From contig LWDP01000042.1 in the NCBI GenBank assembly GCA_002087915.1, positions 1 through 27,321 on the forward strand: a DNA stretch of 27,321 nucleotides. Reading direction: 5' to 3'. This DNA comes from Enterospora canceri (taxonomy: Eukaryota; Microsporidia; Enterocytozoonidae). A program made the translations under genes and the position numbers. Of this stretch, positions 15,426-22,184 are shown in pieces (position 1 is the first letter of the stretch; each line of letters opens with the position of its first letter). Under the pieces are notes generated by a model. That model did not search any database. It was not told the DNA's origin and saw only the letters and a program-made list of their open reading frames with translations.

Positions 15426-16067
15426 ATGGGTGATATTGAAAACGATGAGCGAATCATAAGCTACTTGGAAAAAATCGACAACAAATTCTGTGAGATAAAA
15501 AACATACTAAGAGAGATCAGGGGGAAGGTCAAGAAGCATGCAGAGATAAACAGAAACATTCGGGAGAACCTGATGAGCTGGAACAGGTTCTTTAAATTTG
15601 ATGATGAATTAAACCAGAAAGATGCAACACTAAATGACACAACAATTTTTGAAGAAATAAGTCCAAGAATGAGTGTGATAGCAAATGAAATAAATGATGA
15701 GGACGAGAAAGAGAACAACCTAAGAAGCAGGGAGAACACAAGCCACTATGACAATTTATCAACACCATTGAAGCAACCAATTAGCCAGCATACAAACCTG
15801 GACACTCTGACAAACACATCCAAAACAATTGAGCATAGTACAGCAGCACAGCCGCTCACAAAGGAGAGTCTCCCTCAAGCATTCGCAAACGAATCGGTCT
15901 TGCTTGAAATCTACAACTTTGTCAAATCGATTCATGAGACAGACATTGATCCCATACGCAGCAGATTCAATAGCACATCACACAAGAAGCTTGAGATTTT
16001 TGTAAATTTTCTGGTAGGGCGAGATTACCTGGGGAAAAGAAACAACAGACTCTACTTTAAGAATTAA
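15426..16067 (+). CDS. Probable DASH/Dam1 complex subunit Ask1-like
   Basis: Residues ~10-60 (ISYLEKIDNKFCEIKNILRE... VKKHAEINRNIRENLMSWNRFFKF) follow the Ask1 pattern: LEKID, a helical stretch, YA/HAE, and an aromatic W-FF end. Ask1 is part of the DASH ring that couples kinetochores to microtubule plus ends in fungi. The remaining ~150 residues are polar with a short helical C-terminal segment (VLLEIYNFVKSIHETD...LEIFVNFLVGRDYLG) that I do not recognise. The ATG follows TTTTTACCCTCAAA. The assignment rests on one short helical block, so another helical kinetochore or coiled-coil protein is possible. Confidence 0.6.
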   Translation: MGDIENDERIISYLEKIDNKFCEIKNILREIRGKVKKHAEINRNIRENLMSWNRFFKFDDELNQKDATLNDTTIFEEISPRMSVIANEINDEDEKENNLRSRENTSHYDNLSTPLKQPISQHTNLDTLTNTSKTIEHSTAAQPLTKESLPQAFANESVLLEIYNFVKSIHETDIDPIRSRFNSTSHKKLEIFVNFLVGRDYLGKRNNRLYFKN

Positions 16068-16077
16068 ACACAGTGAA

Positions 16078-16941
16078 TTAACCATTTAATTGTTCATATT
16101 GGACCAACTCAGTGCTTCGTATCTTATCCTCGTATGAAAATAGTGGTCCAAAATTCAGCTCTGCCTCTGCTCCGCCATAAAGTGAGAGAGCAGGACGCAA
16201 TTGCCCAGGTTTCTTATCCACTTTGATTCCGTCATGAATTTGGATACCGTTTTGGTAGAAATAAACACAGAGACCATCTTCACTCTCATTTAGAAAGCAG
16301 CTCAGGATGTTACCTGGTGTGATCCGTTCTCCAATAACACGCCTTTTTGATTTCGTGATGAAATAGCCATTTTTCATTTGGTAGCCAAATGACTCGGCAT
16401 CGTATCCAAGTGGCCCAAGCATCTCCGCCTTTTCTGTTGCGTATCCAACTCTGCATACGCCCTTTCTTGAAANGCCATAAAGTGAGAGAGCAGGACGCAA
16501 TTGCCCAGGTTTCTTATCCACTTTGATTCCGTCATGAATTTGGATACCGTTTTGGTAGAAATAAACACAGAGACCATCTTCACTCTCATTTAGAAAGCAG
16601 CTCAGGATGTTACCTGGTGTGATCCGTTCTCCAATAACACGCCTTTTTGATTTCGTGATGAAATAGCCATTTTTCATTTGGTAGCCAAATGACTCGGCAT
16701 CGTATCCAAGTGGCCCAAGCATCTCCGCCTTTTCTGTTGCGTATCCAACTCTGCATACGCCCTTTCTTGAAATAATCGATATCTCAAAATATGAGATATC
16801 GTGTTCATTCTTGTACATGCAAAGCTTATGATGTTTTACGTCTGATCTGATTTTGATGCAGTTTGGTTCATCTCCTTCTACGCTGTAGCTTCCACTGTGC
16901 TTGAAATCCTCGTTTTTAACTGTTGAGAATCTTTTGTTCAT
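16078..16941 (-). CDS. SPRY-domain protein, Ash2/Bre2-like (ORF inflated by an assembly duplication)
   Basis: SPRY domains of Ash2/Bre2 proteins bridge the COMPASS histone H3K4 methyltransferase subunits; other SPRY proteins act in ubiquitination. The core is visible: DISYFEISIISRKGVCRVGYATEKAEMLGPLGYDAESFGYQ, where the CRVGYAT and LGPLGYD segments fit Ash2/Bre2 and hnRNPU-type SPRY domains. ITPGNILSCFLNE and VYFYQNGIQIHDGI follow. An N at 16473 separates two identical 299-bp copies, so a 100-residue block is read twice. Without it the protein is 187 aa and continuous (SLYGGAEAELNFGPLF). It starts 7 bp from the displaced NBP35 stop codon, so the retroelement lies about 92 bp upstream of its ATG. 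Confidence 0.75.
   Translation of the reverse strand: MNKRFSTVKNEDFKHSGSYSVEGDEPNCIKIRSDVKHHKLCMYKNEHDISYFEISIISRKGVCRVGYATEKAEMLGPLGYDAESFGYQMKNGYFITKSKRRVIGERITPGNILSCFLNESEDGLCVYFYQNGIQIHDGIKVDKKPGQLRPALSLYGXSRKGVCRVGYATEKAEMLGPLGYDAESFGYQMKNGYFITKSKRRVIGERITPGNILSCFLNESEDGLCVYFYQNGIQIHDGIKVDKKPGQLRPALSLYGGAEAELNFGPLFSYEDKIRSTELVQYEQLNG
16174..16472. repeat. Exact 299-bp duplicate, copy 1 (left contig end)
   Basis: Identical base for base to 16474-16772, from which it is separated by a single N. Most simply the overlapping end of one contig that was not merged with the next. It lies inside the SPRY gene. Confidence 0.9.
16474..16772. repeat. Exact 299-bp duplicate, copy 2 (right contig start)
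   Basis: Second copy of the 299-bp block in the SPRY gene, offset by exactly 300 bp. Sequence after 16772 continues the gene normally towards its start. Confidence 0.9.
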
Positions 16942-16948
16942 TCTGCGG

Positions 16949-17033
16949 TTAAAAATTCATTGCTTTTCTTATTCCGCTACAAATTTGTGCGATATTTTCA
17001 TCGTGTTCAATTTGACCAGAATCGAGTTCCCTG
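16949..17033 (-). pseudogene. Displaced 3' end of NBP35 (left of the retrotransposon)
   Basis: On the minus strand, from the target-site CCCTG at 17029-17033, an open frame runs 26 codons to a TAA at 16949-16951. Joined at the duplicated CCCTG, it continues exactly in frame from the NBP35 body at 21097 and beyond. It begins ELDSGQIEHDEN and ends KAMNF. The stop lies 7 bp from the SPRY start, which is the normal gene spacing here and supports this as the original gene end. Confidence 0.85.
17029..17033 (+). repeat. Target-site duplication CCCTG (left)
   Basis: CCCTG directly before the 5' LTR matches CCCTG at 21092-21096 directly after the 3' LTR. Five bp is the usual duplication length for Ty3/gypsy integrases. 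Confidence 0.92.
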
Positions 17034-17233
17034 TGACGCAACTTGCATCTCATCAGATTTAGGAGGAGAAGTTTTCACTAATGATAGGTTTGACAGCTAG
17101 GTATAAAAGAAAACGGGATTTGTAACCCATCGTATGAGTCAATATAACAACCAACATACACGCCACAGGAGCGGAGCGAACGCTAGACCGGCAGGATTGA
17201 ATAAAGTCTTATCATCACTACCCGGTTACCTCA
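17034..17233 (+). repeat. 5' LTR of the Ty3/gypsy element (200 bp)
   Basis: Starts TGACGCAACTTGC and ends CGGTTACCTCA. It contains a TATA box (TATAAAAG, 17102-17109) and the ATG of the Gag-Pol frame at 17134, so the last third of the LTR is coding. 199 of 200 bases match the 3' LTR. Confidence 0.95.
17102..17109 (+). promoter_or_regulatory. TATA box in the 5' LTR
   Basis: TATAAAAG lies 32 bp before the Gag-Pol ATG. With a typical TATA-to-start distance of about 25-30 bp the transcript would begin almost at the ATG, leaving a very short leader. Confidence 0.6.
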
Positions 17234-20200
17234 GTTTGAATTCAAAGAGGGTAAAAGACGAATACAATACGATAGCAGGAGAATCAGGCGAGCAAGTGAA
17301 ATACCCGATATACAGGGAAGGTCACGTGATATGCCAGTTGAGCATAGATCGATACGTAGACCACACTACACAAGACATCGTCGATTGGGCCAAGAGAATA
17401 CGGCCTATAATGAAACGCTGCTTTAAGGAGGATGAGGAAGCGAAGGAGGAATTACAGATATTGGTGGATCAGAGATACCATCACCTCTTCGCTAGATGTG
17501 CTCTGTTTGAAAAATGTTTAGAGAAACTAACAGAGTTAACTTATAATCGAGAAATGTTTGGACGATTGCTAGTAGCCTTAGAGGATCTACGAGCTGCTAT
17601 GTTCCCGGACCTACATGGCTATAGGGAAATGCACGATCGCCTAATAGAGAGAACCGATATGTGCATCAACGCACCCAGACGCTTAGGAGAGTTCGAAAAA
17701 GAAGATCTATTTGTAAATGGACTACGAACTTGGATGAAGGAAGAATGGATACGACTCGGAGACAAAGGGTTCGATGCGAAAATAGGTATCCTGATAGCAT
17801 TGGAAAGAAACCGAGTAGAGTCCTGGAATCAGGAATCGCATTACACTCAGCAGAGGAAGTACTGTCCTCGGCACCGAAGCTACACACATGGCCCAGAAGA
17901 GTGCTTCGACAGAACTAGGACAAGCAACAGCAACAAGGGCTCTCAAGCTAAGAATGCGAAAGACAATATCCGCATGATTCAGGAAGAAAAGATCCAGTGT
18001 CAGAAAATTGGACTAGGAGGACTAATTTTGGAAGAGCCCATCCAGGTCGTCCTGGACACTGGTGCACGGCTGACTTACATAAGGAAGGAGGCCCAAGAGA
18101 AATTAAAGTTACCCATAGAAAAGGTAGAGGCCACAGTGCACCTAGCTAACGGTAGAACTGTACAAATCAATGAACAGACGGAAACCGAAATGGAGCTAGT
18201 GGGAATCTCTCATACCCGGTACAAAGTGAAAGCCTTGGTATTGCCAGGCCTGACAGAGGATCTGATCGTAGGCCTAGACTTCATGTGTAACAATGGGATG
18301 GTCCTGGACCTAAAGAAAGGGATCATATCAGTGGATGGCTACGAGTTGCTCATTGAGGAATTCCAAGACAAAGAAGCCAGTCGACCAGAAAATCTATTGG
18401 TGGATAACCTCAGGCAAGTAGTAAGAGAACCGGAAACACTGGAGGATGTTGTTCAGGGATTTAAGGCAACGAATCCCATCTTAGGAAATATCGACGGTCA
18501 AGAACACGAGATCCATCTGACCAGCGATAAACCAGTACACTTCAAGCCCTACGGGCTACCTTTCAAGGTATTGGGGGAACTAAAACAACAGATAAAGGAC
18601 ATGCTGGACCAGGGACTGATAAGCCGTAGCAGTTCCAAATACGGTAGCCCCAGCTTTGGAGTCCTAAAGAAAAACGGAGCAGTGCGAATGGTAACAGACT
18701 TCAGGGCACTCAACCAGATAACAGAGAAGGAGGTCTATCCGTTTCCGAACGTCAAGGACCAGTTGCAAGGATTGCATGGAAGGAAGGTGTTCAGTCAAAT
18801 CGACCTAGATAAGGGATTCTATCAAATTAGAATCCGGAAAGAGGATAGACACAAGACAGGCTTCGTGTTGCCTTTCGGACAGTACGAATATAATCGGCTG
18901 CCTTTCGGCATGGCCAATAGCCCACGCTCTTTCCAACGGGCTATGGATGGAATGCTTCGAGGATTAGACTGTGTTAGAGTATTCGTAGACGACGTACTCA
19001 TCGCTAGTTCAAGTTTAGACGATCACGTAAGGGACGTGAAACTAGTGTTAGAAAGGTTACAAGGAAGTGGAGCTAAGATCAATTTCGAAAAGAGTCATTT
19101 CGGCTTACCTCAGGTGAACTATTTAGGTATGATCATTTCGGAGCACGGAATACGAGCGGATAGCTCAAAGATACACATCGCTCGAATGGAGGAAGCACCA
19201 AAGAACGCGAAAGAAGCAAGGAGACTGCTATGGCTCCTAAATTGGTTTCGTGATTTCGTACCAAGAATGAGCGATAAAGTATTGCCTTTGACCAAAAAGA
19301 TGAAATTGGAAAAGGGAAAGTTTTTCTGGGATCAGGAAGACGAAAGTATGCGAAAAGGGATTTTCGAGGAAATTGAGAAGGAGAATCTATTGCGCCATGT
19401 CGACCCTAGTAAGCCGTTCGAACTACAAGTCGACGCATCAAAAGAAGGCATATCAGGGGTATTGTTGCAGGAAGGAGCAATAGTAGGAATCTACAGTCAT
19501 AAACTGCAAGGATCGGAACTCAATTATACAATCGTAGAAAAAGAATTCTACGCAATAGTTAGGAGTATACAGCATTTCCATAAGCTGGTATGGGGAAGCA
19601 AGATCAAACTAAAAACGGACAGCAAGAACAACAGCTATAATCAACCGGCTGAAGGAAGCAGGATGAACAGGTGGAAGAGCATTCTCAACGAGTACGAGAT
19701 TGAACTCGAACACATTGAAGGCATTAAGAACAGTCTGGCCGATTACTTCAGTAGAGAAGGATGTGAAGATTGTCTGCGATGGTCAACCGAACAGGGATTA
19801 TTTGCAATCCTCTTTGGAGCGCCATTGAGCACGGAGGACAAGAGTGAGGGAATGCAATTTCTCGAACAATGGCAAATCTACTTAAGTAAGGAGGGCAGAG
19901 TAATTGTCCCTAGGAACAAGGGAAAAGAAGTCGCATGGGAGATACATGAAAGAACTATGCATGCCGGGGAAACCACGATGTGGCTGACCATATCCCGGTA
20001 TTTGACAGGAAAAGAGTTACGAGAAAGACTCAGAGAGGTCAGCATGGAATGCCAATATTGCATGGTCTATAAGAACCGCAAAAGCAATTATGGATTTATC
20101 GGAAGAGGTTACTACGGTAAGGACTTCAACGATACCTTAGCTTCGGATTTGGTAGGACCCTTTGTAAGGAAAACTGACAAAGGAAGAATGAAGGTCTGGG

Positions 20201-20889
20201 TCATCTCATTCATCGACCTATGGAGCCGATGTATTAAGTTGAGAGCACTAACCACGATCAATAGTAGAACCGTGTTAGAAGCTTTCGAGAGTTGGATAAA
20301 GGAAAATGGGAAACCTAGGAGGTTCCTAAGCGATAATGGGGGATGTTACACGAGTAAGGAATTCAAGGATTATTTGAAAACCAACGGCATCCAAACCCTA
20401 GCCTTAAGCGCTTATAATCCACGAGGAAACGGAATAGCCGAGCGCTACAATCAAAGGATTAGTCTAGGCATGCGCATAACGAAGGACATCCCATTGGACA
20501 CGGCCATAGAGCGAATTACCCAGGGATTGAACGAAACTGCCAACAGAAGCACGGGATATAGTCCAAAGGAAGTAGTACACCAAACGAGCATTTTCAACTT
20601 GGCTCGAAAACGAGTCACTATAAGCAAGCAAGAATTGAAGGAAAGAAACATGAAGAGTCAGGGAATCAATCAGAAACGCGAAAACGACAAACGAGTACAG
20701 CACCATTGGGACGTCGGCGAAGTAGTCTACGTCAAGGTAGGGGCAATGCCAGGGAAAATGGACTCCCGACAATTAGGACCATTCCGTATCACTAAGGTGT
20801 TAAAGGAATCAGGAGTTCTGGAGATTGAGAACACTCGCAAACGTATGTGGGTGAATCAGCGTAGGGTGGTACCTCTAAAGGTGGGGTAG
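17134..20889 (+). CDS. Ty3/gypsy Gag-Pol polyprotein (1251 aa)
   Basis: One uninterrupted frame encodes everything. Residues ~1-290 are Gag-like, with a short Cys/His segment (YCPRHRSYTHGPEECF, 243-258). The aspartic protease active site is LDTGA (Asp308). Reverse transcriptase spans ~460-690, with Asp557 in QIDLDKGF and FVDD at 617-620. RNase H follows with Asp767 in QVDASKEG. Integrase has an HHCC zinc-binding part (His938, His943, Cys973, Cys976) and the DDE residues Asp1005, Asp1067 and Glu1103. A C-terminal GPF/Y module (LGPFRI, ~1214) is typical of Ty3/gypsy. No stop or frameshift interrupts it, so no gag/pol frameshift is used. It starts inside the 5' LTR and ends 2 bp before the 3' LTR. 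Confidence 0.95.
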   Translation: MSQYNNQHTRHRSGANARPAGLNKVLSSLPGYLSLNSKRVKDEYNTIAGESGEQVKYPIYREGHVICQLSIDRYVDHTTQDIVDWAKRIRPIMKRCFKEDEEAKEELQILVDQRYHHLFARCALFEKCLEKLTELTYNREMFGRLLVALEDLRAAMFPDLHGYREMHDRLIERTDMCINAPRRLGEFEKEDLFVNGLRTWMKEEWIRLGDKGFDAKIGILIALERNRVESWNQESHYTQQRKYCPRHRSYTHGPEECFDRTRTSNSNKGSQAKNAKDNIRMIQEEKIQCQKIGLGGLILEEPIQVVLDTGARLTYIRKEAQEKLKLPIEKVEATVHLANGRTVQINEQTETEMELVGISHTRYKVKALVLPGLTEDLIVGLDFMCNNGMVLDLKKGIISVDGYELLIEEFQDKEASRPENLLVDNLRQVVREPETLEDVVQGFKATNPILGNIDGQEHEIHLTSDKPVHFKPYGLPFKVLGELKQQIKDMLDQGLISRSSSKYGSPSFGVLKKNGAVRMVTDFRALNQITEKEVYPFPNVKDQLQGLHGRKVFSQIDLDKGFYQIRIRKEDRHKTGFVLPFGQYEYNRLPFGMANSPRSFQRAMDGMLRGLDCVRVFVDDVLIASSSLDDHVRDVKLVLERLQGSGAKINFEKSHFGLPQVNYLGMIISEHGIRADSSKIHIARMEEAPKNAKEARRLLWLLNWFRDFVPRMSDKVLPLTKKMKLEKGKFFWDQEDESMRKGIFEEIEKENLLRHVDPSKPFELQVDASKEGISGVLLQEGAIVGIYSHKLQGSELNYTIVEKEFYAIVRSIQHFHKLVWGSKIKLKTDSKNNSYNQPAEGSRMNRWKSILNEYEIELEHIEGIKNSLADYFSREGCEDCLRWSTEQGLFAILFGAPLSTEDKSEGMQFLEQWQIYLSKEGRVIVPRNKGKEVAWEIHERTMHAGETTMWLTISRYLTGKELRERLREVSMECQYCMVYKNRKSNYGFIGRGYYGKDFNDTLASDLVGPFVRKTDKGRMKVWVISFIDLWSRCIKLRALTTINSRTVLEAFESWIKENGKPRRFLSDNGGCYTSKEFKDYLKTNGIQTLALSAYNPRGNGIAERYNQRISLGMRITKDIPLDTAIERITQGLNETANRSTGYSPKEVVHQTSIFNLARKRVTISKQELKERNMKSQGINQKRENDKRVQHHWDVGEVVYVKVGAMPGKMDSRQLGPFRITKVLKESGVLEIENTRKRMWVNQRRVVPLKVG
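17235..17246 (+). other. Palindrome TTTGAATTCAAA at the expected primer-binding site
   Basis: Reverse transcription of LTR elements is usually primed just downstream of the 5' LTR. Here that position is coding and holds a perfect 12-bp palindrome instead of the TGG expected for pairing to a tRNA 3' CCA end. Internal tRNA priming or self-priming are possible; neither is shown. Confidence 0.4.
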
Positions 20890-20890
20890 A
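20877..20890 (+). other. Polypurine tract of the retrotransposon
   Basis: AAAGGTGGGGTAGA directly precedes the 3' LTR and overlaps the last Gag-Pol codons. Position and purine content fit the plus-strand primer of reverse transcription. Confidence 0.65.
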
Positions 20891-20891
20891 C

Positions 20892-21091
20892 TGACGCAAC
20901 TTGCATCTCATCAGATTTAGGAGGAGAAGTTTTCACTAATGATAGGTTTGACAGCTAGGTATAAAAGAAAACGGGATTTATAACCCATCGTATGAGTCAA
21001 TATAACAACCAACATACACGCCACAGGAGCGGAGCGAACGCTAGACCGGCAGGATTGAATAAAGTCTTATCATCACTACCCGGTTACCTCA
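20892..21091 (+). repeat. 3' LTR of the Ty3/gypsy element (200 bp)
   Basis: Matches the 5' LTR except A instead of G at 20980. It repeats the TATA box and the first 33 codons of Gag-Pol, which then read out into host sequence as a short open frame ending at 21195. It also supplies the last two codons and the new stop of the interrupted NBP35 gene on the minus strand. Confidence 0.95.
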
Positions 21092-22163
21092 CCCTGCACA
21101 TTTTGATACTGAAATTTATTCTGCCTAAGAAAATAAGGCTGTTTTTGGTACTGAATAGTTCAACTGCTCCAGTACCAAATACGTCATTGATGTGACCGCA
21201 TTCTATGCATTCTATCCCACTCATGTTTTCTACTACGCCCAAAACACGCATTTTGGCCTTTTTACAGAAACTAAGCTGTCTATTCAAATCAGACATTGCA
21301 AGTGGATGTGGCGTAGAAATCAGCACCGTAGAGCATTCTTTGATGTAATTGAAGAGCGCAATATGTTCATCAGTGATATTTGGTGGTGTATCAATGATCA
21401 GGATATCACAATTGTCAAAATTGCAATTTTTCAGAATCTTCTTGATCAAATACGTCTTGTAACTACTATCAAATATGTCACTGGTTGTGTTAATGTGTCC
21501 TACTGAGAATGTTTTGTATCCATTTGCATCAATTGGATCAAATGTATCGTCAATGTTCGATATTATATGATTTTCCGTTTGTGTTAATTTTGGAATTGAC
21601 GGACCAGATAGGTCAAAATCAATTAGAAGCACATTATGATGCTGTTTGAGGTGACTNGCAATATGTTCATCAGTGATATTTGGTGGTGTATCAATGATCA
21701 GGATATCACAATTGTCAAAATTGCAATTTTTCAGAATCTTCTTGATCAAATACGTCTTGTAACTACTATCAAATATGTCACTGGTTGTGTTAATGTGTCC
21801 TACTGAGAATGTTTTGTATCCATTTGCATCAATTGGATCAAATGTATCGTCAATGTTCGATATTATATGATTTTCCGTTTGTGTTAATTTTGGAATTGAC
21901 GGACCAGATAGGTCAAAATCAATTAGAAGCACATTATGATGCTGTTTGAGGTGACTAGCAAGTTGTACAGACATGAAACTCTTACCAACACCGCCTTTGC
22001 CACACATTATTGCAACAATCTGTTTAAACTGTTTCAATCTTTCTTTGATTCGATCGATATCTGGATCCGGTTTGGCTGTCTTACATTTCTCTGCACTGGG
22101 ACACCCTTTACATCCTTCTGCAACACCAGCCTCTTTGCTTCCTACTCCTGGACAACTATTCAT
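21084..22163 (-). CDS. NBP35: Cytosolic Fe-S assembly P-loop ATPase Nbp35, 3' end cut by a retrotransposon and ORF inflated by an assembly duplication
   Basis: Nbp35 is the scaffold ATPase of cytosolic and nuclear iron-sulphur protein assembly. The N-terminus has the Nbp35-type cluster motif: Cys4, Cys18, Cys21, Cys27 (C-x13-C-x2-C-x5-C), which Cfd1 lacks. The Walker A is MCGKGGVGKSF; DFDLSGPSIP and IIDTPPNITDEH follow. The C-terminal cluster pair is CIEC in GIECIECGHIND. The ATG at 22163 follows CCCCCC on the minus strand. Two defects overlie the gene. An N at 21657 between identical 299-bp copies repeats 100 residues. The Ty3/gypsy 3' LTR replaces the last 26 codons with Val-Arg-stop. The real product here would be about 259 aa, against about 283 aa before insertion. 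Confidence 0.92.
   Translation of the reverse strand: MNSCPGVGSKEAGVAEGCKGCPSAEKCKTAKPDPDIDRIKERLKQFKQIVAIMCGKGGVGKSFMSVQLASHLKQHHNVLLIDFDLSGPSIPKLTQTENHIISNIDDTFDPIDANGYKTFSVGHINTTSDIFDSSYKTYLIKKILKNCNFDNCDILIIDTPPNITDEHIXSHLKQHHNVLLIDFDLSGPSIPKLTQTENHIISNIDDTFDPIDANGYKTFSVGHINTTSDIFDSSYKTYLIKKILKNCNFDNCDILIIDTPPNITDEHIALFNYIKECSTVLISTPHPLAMSDLNRQLSFCKKAKMRVLGVVENMSGIECIECGHINDVFGTGAVELFSTKNSLIFLGRINFSIKMCRVR
21092..21096 (+). repeat. Target-site duplication CCCTG (right)
   Basis: Second copy of the 5-bp duplication flanking the retrotransposon; it lies within the NBP35 coding sequence. Confidence 0.92.
21358..21656. repeat. Exact 299-bp duplicate in NBP35, copy 1
   Basis: Identical to 21658-21956 with a single N between. 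Best read as an unmerged contig overlap; it doubles the stretch from SHLKQHHNV to NITDEHI. Confidence 0.9.
21658..21956. repeat. Exact 299-bp duplicate in NBP35, copy 2
   Basis: Second copy, offset by exactly 300 bp. The sequence right of it continues normally into the Walker A region of the gene. Confidence 0.9.
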
Positions 22164-22184
22164 GGGGGGATTGATCAACTAAAT

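Larger units (their letters stand above)
17034..21091 (+). mobile_element. Complete Ty3/gypsy LTR retrotransposon (4058 bp)
   Basis: Two 200-bp direct LTRs start with TG and end with CA. They flank one long Gag-Pol frame with protease, reverse transcriptase, RNase H and integrase in Ty3/gypsy order, plus a GPF/Y module. A 5-bp CCCTG duplication marks the insertion. The LTRs differ at one position (G at 17122, A at 20980), so the insertion is recent and the element may still be mobile. It is inserted opposite to, and inside, the last part of NBP35. No envelope gene is seen. Confidence 0.96.

Noticed and set aside
16374..16589. Minus-strand frame across the N at 16473
   Set aside because: Shadow of the SPRY gene in another frame, produced in part by the duplicated block.
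16174..16772. True tandem duplication of a SPRY segment as a new two-domain protein
   Set aside because: Copies are perfect, separated by an N, and the same thing occurs in two unrelated genes; an assembly overlap is the simpler explanation.
20992..21195. 67-codon frame starting with the same residues as Gag-Pol
   Set aside because: It is the LTR copy of the Gag start running into host DNA at the insertion point, not a gene.
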